This document shows, in pieces, positions 49,297 to 57,670 of a stretch of DNA of 64,000 nt; within the stretch, counting starts at the first letter, position 1; every line of letters begins with the position of its first letter. The stretch is taken from NCBI RefSeq assembly GCF_900110495.1, contig NZ_FODX01000008.1, positions 41,646 through 105,645 of the forward strand. The letters are read 5' to 3'. The DNA comes from Nitrosovibrio sp. Nv6. GTDB taxonomy: Bacteria; Pseudomonadota; Gammaproteobacteria; Burkholderiales; Nitrosomonadaceae. Below the pieces are notes generated by a model. It was not told the origin of the DNA, made no database searches, and was given only the letters and a program-made list of their open reading frames with translations. A program made the position numbers and the translations under genes.

Positions 49297-49989
49297 ATGA
49301 CCAAAGCTGCTCTAGTGCTCGTATGCAAGCGGCCGGCATCAGGCATCGGCAAGCAACGGCTCGCCGCTAGCGTGGGTTTGGAAGCGGCGAGCCGCATTGC
49401 CGAGGCATTGCTCGCCTGCGCGCTCGAAGACGCACGCGAATGGCCGGGCCCCGTGATAATTGCTCCTTCGCATCCTGAAGATTGCGCCTGGGGCGGCGGC
49501 CTGTTGCCGCAGCGGTCAAAAGTACACATAGAGCCGCAAACAACAGGCAATCTGGGACAGCGGCTGAATGCGCTGGATCATAAACTGCGCATGTCGGGAC
49601 TGGAACAGCTGGTTTATATCGGCAGTGATGCTCCTCTGCTCGGAGCAGACGACTACGCAGCAGCTCGCGATGCTTTGGCGTACCAGGATGTTGTATTAAA
49701 GCCGGCGGCGGATGGCGGCGTGGTCCTGATGGCGAGCCGCCAGCCGTGGCCAATGCTGAGCGGCTTGCCCTGGAGCACGGCCTGCCTGGGCGCAGCGCTG
49801 GCCGATTGTTGCCGCGCCGCGGGGCAATCCGTTGCTACGCTGACCCATAGTTTCGATGTGGATCAGCAAGATGACGTCGTTCGATTGATTGCAGCGTTGA
49901 AGACCGATCAGCGTCCGGCGCGAAGCGCGTTGCACATACTGGCCCGTGATCTGGTCCGTTTGACAGAAGAAAACCATGTCCAGCTTTAG
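49297..49989 (+). CDS. DUF2064 / TIGR04282-like glycosyltransferase-fold protein
   Basis: The start at the ATG at 49297, with AAGGAG seven bases upstream, gives 230 aa; the frame is open upstream without likeness. It has the GT-A/CofC-like nucleotidyl fold: ALVLVCKRPASGIGKQRLAA at the N-terminus, VYIGSDAPLLGADDY (the D-x-P motif) and VLKPAADGGVVLMASR. By memory, NCBI models name this group an arsenosugar-associated glycosyltransferase. It is first of a tight four-gene set and overlaps the next gene by 14 bases. Confidence 0.85.
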   Translation: MTKAALVLVCKRPASGIGKQRLAASVGLEAASRIAEALLACALEDAREWPGPVIIAPSHPEDCAWGGGLLPQRSKVHIEPQTTGNLGQRLNALDHKLRMSGLEQLVYIGSDAPLLGADDYAAARDALAYQDVVLKPAADGGVVLMASRQPWPMLSGLPWSTACLGAALADCCRAAGQSVATLTHSFDVDQQDDVVRLIAALKTDQRPARSALHILARDLVRLTEENHVQL

Positions 49990-50671
49990 CGTTATTATTC
50001 CCTGCTATCACGATGAAACCAGGCTGGCGTACCTGCTTCGCCAGTTGCAAAACTTGCGTCGCTTGCATCGCCAGCCGATGGAGGTAATCGTGGTGGATGG
50101 TGCTGCCGACGACGCCTGCCGCAAGGTTTGCCATGAATACAGCGTGCGCTGGGTGCCAGGCGAACCCTGCCGTGGGCGGCAATTACTGGCAGGCGCCGCG
50201 CTGGCGCAAGGTGACAAACTCTGGTTTCTGCATGCTGACAATCGGTTGTCTCCCGGCGCAATAGTAGCGATGGAATGCGCTTTTGAGCAAGGCGCGTCAG
50301 GCGGTTATTTCCGCTTCCGTTTTGACGCTCCGCGCGCCTGGCCCGCACTGCTGCTGGAACCGGCTATAGCCTTCCGTTGCCGGTTTGGCGTACCCTACGG
50401 CGACCAGGGGCTGTTCATGACGCGACGCGCCTATGAAGAGACAGGCGGACACTCGCCCTGGCCACTGTTCGAGGAAGTGTCCCTGGTGCGCGGGTTACGC
50501 CGCCTGGGGCGTTTTCTGCCATTACGCGAACCCATTCTCATCGATTCGCGCCGCTGGCAACGAGATGGGTGGTGGTACCGCACGTGGGTAAACCGCAATC
50601 TGGCATTGGCCTTTGCACGCGGCGCCGCGCCCGACAAGCTCGCTGCCCGCTATCGCTCCAGGACCGTATGA
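49976..50671 (+). CDS. TIGR04283-like family 2 glycosyltransferase
   Basis: A 231-aa cytoplasmic GT2 enzyme: SVIIPCYHDETRLAYLL, VIVVDGAADD, then WFLHADNRLSPGA (DxD-like HAD), GVPYGDQGLFMTR and FEEVSLVRGLRRLG. This is the short mycofactocin/arsenosugar-type GT2 subfamily. It starts inside the DUF2064 gene and ends 36 bases before arsM. The acceptor is unknown; the neighbours suggest a ribosyl or glycosyl step on a methylated arsenic compound. Confidence 0.87.
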   Translation: MSSFSVIIPCYHDETRLAYLLRQLQNLRRLHRQPMEVIVVDGAADDACRKVCHEYSVRWVPGEPCRGRQLLAGAALAQGDKLWFLHADNRLSPGAIVAMECAFEQGASGGYFRFRFDAPRAWPALLLEPAIAFRCRFGVPYGDQGLFMTRRAYEETGGHSPWPLFEEVSLVRGLRRLGRFLPLREPILIDSRRWQRDGWWYRTWVNRNLALAFARGAAPDKLAARYRSRTV

Positions 50672-50707
50672 CTCCAGTCACGAGCCAGGATTATATGAGG
50701 TAAGACT

Positions 50708-51760
50708 ATGCATGACACTATCCAGCAATACTATGGCGACACGCTGAGCTCTTCGCTTGATCTTCAGACTAACGCCTGCAAGACGGATGCCGGCTTGCCT
50801 GAATATGTAAAGCCGATACTGGCGCAGGTACATCATGAGGTACTGACGCGATATTACGGCTGTGGCCTGGTGCTGCCGGAATCGCTCGAGGGTCTGACCG
50901 TGCTCGATCTGGGCTGTGGCGCAGGACGCGACGTTTACGTGCTATCGAAACTCGTGGGGGAGCACGGCCGGGTAGTCGGCGTGGACATGACTGAAGAGCA
51001 ATTGGCGGTCGCGCGCCGGCACGAGGAATATCACCGGAAAATATTCGGTTATGCCGCAGGCAATGTGCGTTTTCTGCATGGTTATATCGAACGCCTGTCC
51101 GAACTCGACCTGTCTGATGCCAGCGTGGATATAATCGTGTCCAACTGTGTGCTAAATCTTGCGCCGGACAAGGCGACTGTTTTGAAAGAAGCCTGGCGCG
51201 TGCTCAAGCCGGGCGGCGAATTTTATTTTTCAGATGTTTATACTGATCGGCGCGTACCGGGCATGCTCACCAGCGACCCGGTGTTATACGGGGAGTGTCT
51301 GAGTGGCGCGTTATACTGGAATGACTTTCTCCACCTGTCTCGTGAGCATGGCTTTGCGGATCCGCGGCTGATCGACGACCGGGCCATCGTTATCGGCAAC
51401 GCGGAACTGGCGGCACGCACCGGGAACATTCGCTTTTACTCTGCTACTTACCGCTTATTCAAGCTGGACAACCTCGAGCCGGCCTGCGAAGACTACGGTC
51501 AGGCCGTGGTTTATCGCGGCACAATACCGCACCACCCCCACGTGTTTGTGCTCGACAAGCACCATCGCATCGAGACGGGAAAGCATTTTCCTGTCTGCGG
51601 CAATACCTGGCGCATGCTGCATGACACCCGCTTTGCCACGCATTTCGATTTCCATGGCAATTTTGCGCGGCACTACGGTATCTTTCCTGGCTGTGGCATG
51701 GGGATGCCCTTTGATGATACGAATAAAGACGCCAGCAACCAGGCAGGGGGGTGCTGCTAG
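50708..51760 (+). CDS. arsM: ArsM-type arsenite S-adenosylmethionine methyltransferase
   Basis: A 350-aa SAM methyltransferase: LDLGCGAGRDVYVLS (motif I), VVGVDMTEEQL and VSNCVLNLAPDK. Cys24, Cys52, Cys147 and Cys197 are spaced 28, 95 and 50, close to the four arsenic-site cysteines of known ArsM enzymes (28, 102, 50), which bind As(III) and methylate it stepwise. The C-terminal 70 residues (ETGKHFPVCGNTWRML through GCGMGMPF, ending GGCC) are the Cys-rich extension of arsenosugar-type ArsM. The following radical SAM gene overlaps or abuts its stop. Confidence 0.92.
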   Translation: MHDTIQQYYGDTLSSSLDLQTNACKTDAGLPEYVKPILAQVHHEVLTRYYGCGLVLPESLEGLTVLDLGCGAGRDVYVLSKLVGEHGRVVGVDMTEEQLAVARRHEEYHRKIFGYAAGNVRFLHGYIERLSELDLSDASVDIIVSNCVLNLAPDKATVLKEAWRVLKPGGEFYFSDVYTDRRVPGMLTSDPVLYGECLSGALYWNDFLHLSREHGFADPRLIDDRAIVIGNAELAARTGNIRFYSATYRLFKLDNLEPACEDYGQAVVYRGTIPHHPHVFVLDKHHRIETGKHFPVCGNTWRMLHDTRFATHFDFHGNFARHYGIFPGCGMGMPFDDTNKDASNQAGGCC

Positions 51761-51762
51761 CC

Positions 51763-52731
51763 ATGAGCATCCGGCGGGACGAGGCCATCTCTGTCCCTGT
51801 CCCTGCTGTCCCTGACGACCGGGCTAGCCGTTCCCTACACTGGCGCCGCACAACCAGTAATGAGCCGCGCGGATTTATCCAGCCGCACGCGTTGGATGAA
51901 TTATGGTTTCACACCGGTACTGCGTGTAACCTCGCTTGCCCGTTTTGTCTCGAGGGCTCGAAACCCGGCGACAACCGCTTGCAAATGATGCGTTTTGACG
52001 AGGTCACCCCGTTTGTGGACGAGGCGCTTGAGCTCGGCGTCAAACAATTTTCCTTTACCGGGGGCGAACCCTTCGTCAATAAAGACATAATATCTATCCT
52101 GGATTACGCATTGATGCACAGGCCCTGCCTCGTGCTGACCAATGCGACCTCGCCGCTGATCAAGCGCTTGAAGCAATTGGAACCGCTTCGCAATCGCCCA
52201 TGTGCACTGAATTTCCGCGTCAGCCTCGATTACTCCGACGCCGCGCGACACGACGCGGGCCGCGGCGCAGGCATGTTCGACCTCGCGCTGGAAGGCTTGC
52301 GAGAACTGCTTGAAATGGGCTTCCATGTATCGGTGGCAAACCAGTTCTTGCCTGGCATTGCGCCAAACGTGATCTCGGCAAACTTTGTCGACGTTTTCCG
52401 CGCGGCCGGTCTCCCGGACGACCTGCCGCGTGTCGAGTTCCCCGAATTCCACCCCCCAGCCGCGCGAGTGAAGCCGCCGCAGATCACCGAGCGCTGCATG
52501 ACGGATTTCCATACCGAAGAGACCCGCCGTAGATTCATGTGCGCCTTCAGCAAGATGATAGCGAAAAGCGACGGCCGCATGCACGTTTACGCCTGCACGC
52601 TCGTGGATGACGATCCGGATTACATTCTCGGGAAAACGCTGACGGAAGCCATGCAAGCGTCTGTCAGCATGAAACACCACCGCTGTTACAGTTGCTTCAA
52701 ATACGGCGCCTCATGTAGTGAACTGAAGTAG
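51763..52731 (+). CDS. radical SAM protein with C-terminal Cys cluster, ArsM-linked
   Basis: A 322-aa protein (GTG at 51751 is an alternative start overlapping arsM by 10 bases). The radical SAM motif is C55-x3-C59-x2-C62 (CNLACPFC), followed by FSFTGGEPFVNKD (GGEP SAM-binding). A SPASM/twitch-like set at the end (MCAFSKM, HVYACTLVDDDP, CYSCFKYGASC) probably holds a second iron-sulfur cluster. It differs from canonical ArsS, which has a different N-terminus and C-terminal domain. It may insert 5'-deoxyadenosyl on the methylated arsenic or modify another substrate; function unproven. Confidence 0.85.
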   Translation: MSIRRDEAISVPVPAVPDDRASRSLHWRRTTSNEPRGFIQPHALDELWFHTGTACNLACPFCLEGSKPGDNRLQMMRFDEVTPFVDEALELGVKQFSFTGGEPFVNKDIISILDYALMHRPCLVLTNATSPLIKRLKQLEPLRNRPCALNFRVSLDYSDAARHDAGRGAGMFDLALEGLRELLEMGFHVSVANQFLPGIAPNVISANFVDVFRAAGLPDDLPRVEFPEFHPPAARVKPPQITERCMTDFHTEETRRRFMCAFSKMIAKSDGRMHVYACTLVDDDPDYILGKTLTEAMQASVSMKHHRCYSCFKYGASCSELK

Positions 52732-52841
52732 TGAAATGAATGCGACGTGATGAAGCGTGGCAATTGAATAAACTTTGCTTTCCACGCCAAGGGAACGAAA
52801 GAGCCTTATTACAGCGTTAAACTTATAGAAGGCGCCCCGTT

Positions 52842-54974
52842 ATGAAACATTGGTGGCTGCTTGGATTGCTGGTGCTGTTGACCGGATTGTTCTTTGCCTT
52901 TGATCTCGATCGTTTCCTCAGCCTCGAAGCGCTCAAGAGCGGTCGCGACGAGTTGCAGCAAGCCTACCGGTCGCGGCCATTGCAAACAGTTGGCTTATAC
53001 GCCATCGTTTATATTGTCATAGCCGCGCTTTCCCTGCCAGGCGCGGGAGTGATGACGCTGGCGGGTGGCGCGATTTTCGGGTTGGGGGTTGGCGCTCCGG
53101 TAGCGGTCCTTTCTGCCAGCGCGGGTGCAACGCTTGCCTTCTGGATGGCGCGCTATGTATTTCGGGATGTGGTACAGCAACGCTTCAGCGACCGCATGAC
53201 GGCGATCGATGCGGGTATGAGGCGTGACGGCGCATTATATCTTTTCAGTTTACGCCTGGTCCCGGTATTTCCCTTTTTCGTCATCAACCTGTTAATGGGG
53301 TTGACGGCCATACAGACCGGTACCTTCTTCTGGGCAAGTCTGTTGGGCATGCTGCCCGGCACAGCGATTTACGCCAACGCCGGGACCCAGTTAGGTTCGC
53401 TCACCAGCCTTTCCGATATTCTCTCGCCGGCGCTGATCGGTTCCTTCGCCCTACTCGCCGTATTTCCCTGGCTCGCAAAATGGGGTGTGGGGCGTGTCAG
53501 GATGAGGAAAATACATGCACATTGGTCCAAGCCAAACCGGTTCGATCGCAATCTGGTGGTTATCGGCGCGGGCGCAGCAGGTTTGGTGGCGTCTTATGTG
53601 GCGGCTACTGCCCGCGCCAAAGTTACGTTGATTGAAGCGAACAGGATGGGTGGTGACTGTCTCAATTATGGCTGCGTGCCCTCGAAGGCATTGATTCGTT
53701 CGGCCACTTTCCTCCGGCAGACGCGGTATGCCAGAGACCTCGGTATTGCACGCGCGGCCGCCGAATACAATTTTGGCGAGGTGCTGGCGCGTGTACACCG
53801 CATCATAAAAACGGTCGAGCCCCATGATTCGGCAGAACGATACACAAAACTGGGTGTGGACGTAATTCACGGCAGTGCGCGCATTACCTCGCCCTGGACG
53901 GTGGAGGTCAACGGACACACCTTGACTACCCAGGCAATTGTCATTGCTACGGGTTCCCGTCCCGCTATCCCCGCGATTCCCGGCCTGGAGCAGGTACGCT
54001 ACTATACGTCTGACACCATCTGGTCACTTACTGAACGCCCCGAAAGGCTGGTGGTTCTGGGGGGCGGACCTATTGGCTGCGAGTTGGCGCAGGCATTCGC
54101 ACTCCTTGATTGCCAAGTCACGCAAGTGGAGAGGGCGGGTTTGATGGCGCGTGAGGATGCCGATGCCGTCGCGCTGATTGAAGCCGCGCTCCGCGCCGAC
54201 GGGGTGCGGGTACTGACTCAAACCGATGCCATCCGTTGTGAAAGCGAAGCCGGTGAGCAACGGTTGCTCGTACGTCATCCGGATGGAACCGAAGAAGCAC
54301 TTCCATTCGATGCCATGTTATGCGCGGTAGGACGAACAGCGCATACCGAAGGTTTTGGCCTGGAGGAGTTGGGAATTCCGGTTTCGCCAAAGGGCACTAT
54401 TGAAACGGATGCGTGGTTGCAGACACTCTATCCCAACATCTACGCTTGCGGGGATGTGGCCGGGCCGTATCAATTTACCCACGTCGCGGGGCATCAGGGA
54501 TGGTATGCATCAGTCAATGCATTGTTCGGCGGCGTGAAACGTTTCAAGGTGGACTACTCGGTAGTCCCATGGACAACCTTCACGCATCCGGAGGTTGCTC
54601 GAGTCGGATTATCGGAAGCTGAAGCGAACCAGCGCGGCATCAAGTTCGAGGTGATTCGCTACAGCTTGGAAGACCTGGACCGCGCCATAACCGACGAGGC
54701 AGCACGCGGCTTCGTCAAAGTGCTCACGGCGCGGGGAAAGGATCGCATTCTGGGTGTGACCATTGTTGGAGAGCACGCTGGGGAACTGCTGGCGGAATTC
54801 GTACTGGCAATGAAAAATGGCCTCGGCCTCAACAAGATACTCGGCACCATTCATACATATCCGACATGGGCGGAGGCCAACAGAAATGCTGCCGGCGAAT
54901 GGCGCAGGGCACACATGCCACACCGCCTGCTCGACTGGGCGGAAAAATACCATGCCTGGCGGCGTGGTGGCTAG
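52842..54974 (+). CDS. VTT/DedA membrane domain fused to flavin disulfide oxidoreductase
   Basis: A 710-aa fusion. Residues 1-220 are a TVP38/TMEM64 (VTT) membrane domain with about five or six helices (LSLPGAGVMTLAGGAIFG, LRLVPVFPFFVINLLMGLT). Residues 236-705 are a class I pyridine nucleotide-disulfide reductase: FAD site GAGAAG at 242-247, redox pair C273/C278 (GGDCLNYGCVPSKAL), the NAD site VVLGGGPIGCELAQAF, and dimer-domain HTYPTWAEANRNAAGE. The C-terminal Cys pair of mercuric reductase is missing. The stop TAG lies in the tip of the adjacent repeat element. Confidence 0.9.
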   Translation: MKHWWLLGLLVLLTGLFFAFDLDRFLSLEALKSGRDELQQAYRSRPLQTVGLYAIVYIVIAALSLPGAGVMTLAGGAIFGLGVGAPVAVLSASAGATLAFWMARYVFRDVVQQRFSDRMTAIDAGMRRDGALYLFSLRLVPVFPFFVINLLMGLTAIQTGTFFWASLLGMLPGTAIYANAGTQLGSLTSLSDILSPALIGSFALLAVFPWLAKWGVGRVRMRKIHAHWSKPNRFDRNLVVIGAGAAGLVASYVAATARAKVTLIEANRMGGDCLNYGCVPSKALIRSATFLRQTRYARDLGIARAAAEYNFGEVLARVHRIIKTVEPHDSAERYTKLGVDVIHGSARITSPWTVEVNGHTLTTQAIVIATGSRPAIPAIPGLEQVRYYTSDTIWSLTERPERLVVLGGGPIGCELAQAFALLDCQVTQVERAGLMAREDADAVALIEAALRADGVRVLTQTDAIRCESEAGEQRLLVRHPDGTEEALPFDAMLCAVGRTAHTEGFGLEELGIPVSPKGTIETDAWLQTLYPNIYACGDVAGPYQFTHVAGHQGWYASVNALFGGVKRFKVDYSVVPWTTFTHPEVARVGLSEAEANQRGIKFEVIRYSLEDLDRAITDEAARGFVKVLTARGKDRILGVTIVGEHAGELLAEFVLAMKNGLGLNKILGTIHTYPTWAEANRNAAGEWRRAHMPHRLLDWAEKYHAWRRGG

Positions 54975-55138
54975 CAGCCTGTCGGACTTGAAGAATCGAA
55001 GCGAAAAAGTGACTGGGTGAGGACAGATTTTGAGGATTTTGAAGGCAAATAGTTATTCTATTGGCCGAAAAAGCGGCGAAATATGGACCAGCCAGACGCT
55101 TTTGCAGCCGATTTCCTTTAAGTCCGACAGGCTGCCAG
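54971..55138. mobile_element. MITE-like element, copy 2 (168 bp)
   Basis: Same length as the copy at 28135-28302 and differing at three positions (two internal, and CCAG instead of CTAG at the right tip). The left-tip CTAG supplies the stop codon of the fusion reductase, and the right tip supplies part of the AGGAG that precedes the pstS start at 55143. The inner palindrome is interrupted by one change (GGCAAATAG). No transposase inside. Confidence 0.85.
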
Positions 55139-55142
55139 GAGC

Positions 55143-55976
55143 ATGAAAATCATATCAGCAATACACTACATGATATTTACCGCTGCCCTATTTTCGGGCT
55201 CCGGCTGGAGTCAGCCCGTTAATGCCGCTTCACAAAAACTGGTTTTAACCGGCGCCAGCACCATCGCGCCGCTGGCTGCGGAAATCGGCAGGCGCTTCGA
55301 GTCGCAGCATTCCGGAACACGAATAGATGTGCAGACCGGCGGTTCTGCGCGCGGCATTAATGACGCCCGCAATGGAACTGCCGATATCGGCATGGTATCC
55401 CGTCCTTTGAAACCGCAAGAGCAGGATCTGCAAGCGCATACCATCGCTTGGGATGGTGTGGGAATTATCCTTCACGCGAGCAATCCGGTCGCTGCGTTAA
55501 GCCGACAGCAGATTGCCGATATCTATACAGGTAAAATCGACAACTGGAAGATAGTGGGTGGACGAGATGCGCCCATAACCGTCGTTAACAAGGCTGAAGG
55601 ACGTTCGACACTCGAGCTGTTTCTGGCTTATTTTCAGTTGAAGAACAGCGATATCAGGCCGCACGTGATCATAGGCGACAACGCGCAGGGAATAAAGACG
55701 GTAGCCGGCAACTCGAATGCCGTCGGCTACGTATCGATCGGTGCGGCGGAATACGAGGCGGGGCACGGCGTCCCGATCAAATTATTGCCGCTGGATGGTA
55801 TCGCGGCGACCGTAGCAAATGTGCGTAACGGTACTTTCCCGCTTTCTCGTCCGCTCAATCTGGTGACGCGGGCTTCGCCGGAAGGTCTTTCCCGGGAATT
55901 CATTGACTTTACTCGCTCGAAGCAGGTATATGATCTGGTCGAGGCACAATATTTCGTCCCCGTCAGCATCCGCTGA
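55143..55976 (+). CDS. pstS: PstS-like phosphate/oxyanion-binding protein
   Basis: A 277-aa periplasmic substrate-binding protein with signal peptide (about 1-29). LTGASTIAPLAAEIGRRFE, the TGGSARGINDARNGTADIGMVSR block and IADIYTGKIDNW are typical of the short PstS-like family. It is first in pstSCAB. Phosphate is the usual ligand; the arsenic genes just upstream leave open a role in arsenate discrimination or uptake. The ribosome site AGGAG is one base from the ATG and partly made by the repeat element. Confidence 0.87.
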   Translation: MKIISAIHYMIFTAALFSGSGWSQPVNAASQKLVLTGASTIAPLAAEIGRRFESQHSGTRIDVQTGGSARGINDARNGTADIGMVSRPLKPQEQDLQAHTIAWDGVGIILHASNPVAALSRQQIADIYTGKIDNWKIVGGRDAPITVVNKAEGRSTLELFLAYFQLKNSDIRPHVIIGDNAQGIKTVAGNSNAVGYVSIGAAEYEAGHGVPIKLLPLDGIAATVANVRNGTFPLSRPLNLVTRASPEGLSREFIDFTRSKQVYDLVEAQYFVPVSIR

Positions 55977-56808
55977 TGCGCAGATGCTTTGGCTGCTATG
56001 CGGCGCAGCCGGCATCGCGGCCGCTCTGGTGTTGCTGATCCTCTTGTTCCTCTCGGCTGAGTCCTGGCCCGCATTAAGACATATCTCTATCGGGCGCTTT
56101 CTCAACGATCCATCGTGGAATCCCGGAGAGAGCATGTACAAACTGACCCCGATGCTGTCAGGTACGCTCTATGCAGCAGGGGGAGCGCTGCTGCTGGCAA
56201 TACCGCTAGGCATTGCCTCGGCGCTGTTTATCGCTTATTACGCGTCGCCGCGTGGCGCAGGCATTTACCGCCACCTGATCGAGTTGCTGGCAGGAATTCC
56301 TTCCGTGGTCTACGGTTTCTGGGGACTGACCACGCTAGTGCCGTTGATCAATCAGCTGCATCCGCCCGGCGCCAGTTTACTGGCCGGGATTCTGGTGCTG
56401 ACATTGATGATCCTGCCTACCATCGCGCTCACCGCGCACGCTTCGCTGCTTTCCGTACCGCCTGATTATTTGCGTGGTGCGGCAGCGCTGGGCATATCCC
56501 GCTGGGGCATGATCCGTGGCGTTGCGCTACCGGCGGCAAAAACGGGTATCGCCGCGGGTATCATTCTCGCCGCCGGCCGAGCCATCGGTGAAACGATGGC
56601 CGTATTGATGGTTACCGGTAACGTAGTGCAGCATGCTGCGAGCCTCTTCGACCCCATACGCACCCTCGCTGCCAATATTGCCCTGGAAATGCCGTACGCC
56701 ATGGGTGATCATCGCGCCGCGCTGTTCGTATCCGGCCTGACCCTCATGCTGCTCGTGATGATGCTCTGGAGCGTCGCGGCCCAGCTGGGAAGAAATCGCG
56801 ATGGCTGA
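55930..56808 (+). CDS. pstC: phosphate ABC transporter permease PstC
   Basis: Inner-membrane permease of about 292 aa with six helices; the ABC permease loop is AALGISRWGMIRGVALPAAKTGI, and LAGIPSVVYGFWGL is characteristic of PstC. The start is uncertain: ATG at 55930 overlaps pstS by 47 bases, TTG at 55903 and ATG at 55984 are alternatives, none with a strong ribosome site. It overlaps pstA by 8 bases at the end. Confidence 0.88.
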   Translation: MIWSRHNISSPSASADAQMLWLLCGAAGIAAALVLLILLFLSAESWPALRHISIGRFLNDPSWNPGESMYKLTPMLSGTLYAAGGALLLAIPLGIASALFIAYYASPRGAGIYRHLIELLAGIPSVVYGFWGLTTLVPLINQLHPPGASLLAGILVLTLMILPTIALTAHASLLSVPPDYLRGAAALGISRWGMIRGVALPAAKTGIAAGIILAAGRAIGETMAVLMVTGNVVQHAASLFDPIRTLAANIALEMPYAMGDHRAALFVSGLTLMLLVMMLWSVAAQLGRNRDG

Positions 56809-57670
56809 AACCGTTCCCGTAAAATCAGCAGGCATCCACCGAGATCGCTTCGCGCAATTAACCATCTACATCGCGGCATTCATGGTCTGTGCTGCGTTTG
56901 TGTGGATACTCAGTGATATTGTACGTGGCGGCGTGGCGCATCTTTCCTGGAGCTTCCTGGTCGACGCGCCGCGGGACGCTGGCCGCGCTGGCGGCATCGG
57001 TCCGATTCTGGTTTCCACCGTCCTTGTCTTGCTGGTTGCCCTGACAGCAGCTTTGCCATTGGGATGGATGACAGCCGCGCTGCTCGCCGAATATGTCTCC
57101 GCGGACAGCACTTTTGGCTCCGCGGTGCGCTATAGCCTGCAGGTGCTTGCCGGGGTGCCATCGATCGTTTTTGGCCTGTTCGGCAATGCGTTTTTCAGCA
57201 TCTACCTGGGTATGGGATTTTCCATCCTGTCTGGCGGGCTGACCTTGGCGTGCATGCTGTTGCCCATTCTCGTCAGTACCGGTGAGGCGGGCTTGCGTGC
57301 CGTACCTGATGCGTATCGTCTATCTGCCGCCGCATTGGGCATGTCCCGCAAAACAACGCTATTCCATTTGTTGTTGCCGGCTGCCGCGCCGTCACTCGCC
57401 GCAGGCCTGCTGCTCGGAATCGGACGTGCCGTTGCCGAAACCGCAGCGCTGCTGTTTACCAGCGGCTATGTCGATCGTATGCCCGGTTCCCTGCTGGATT
57501 CGGGGCGTACACTGGCGATACATATTTTCGATTTATCCATGAATGTTTCCGGCGGCGATGCGTCCGCTCACGCCTCGGCACTTGTGCTGATAACCGCGCT
57601 GCTGCTCATCAATATCGCTGCCATGCGGCTTACTGCCGGATGGCAGCGCAGGAAGATCGTGCCGGAATGA
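56801..57670 (+). CDS. pstA: phosphate ABC transporter permease PstA
   Basis: A 289-aa permease with about six helices, VLAGVPSIVFGLFGNAFFSIYLG and the EAA-like loop AALGMSRKTTLFHLLLPAAAPSL (both typical of PstA). It begins inside pstC and ends inside the pstB start (ATGA). It forms the membrane channel with PstC. Confidence 0.92.
   Translation: MAETVPVKSAGIHRDRFAQLTIYIAAFMVCAAFVWILSDIVRGGVAHLSWSFLVDAPRDAGRAGGIGPILVSTVLVLLVALTAALPLGWMTAALLAEYVSADSTFGSAVRYSLQVLAGVPSIVFGLFGNAFFSIYLGMGFSILSGGLTLACMLLPILVSTGEAGLRAVPDAYRLSAAALGMSRKTTLFHLLLPAAAPSLAAGLLLGIGRAVAETAALLFTSGYVDRMPGSLLDSGRTLAIHIFDLSMNVSGGDASAHASALVLITALLLINIAAMRLTAGWQRRKIVPE

Noticed and set aside
52842..54974. Mercuric reductase (merA)
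   Set aside because: No N-terminal HMA domain and no C-terminal vicinal cysteines; no mer genes nearby.
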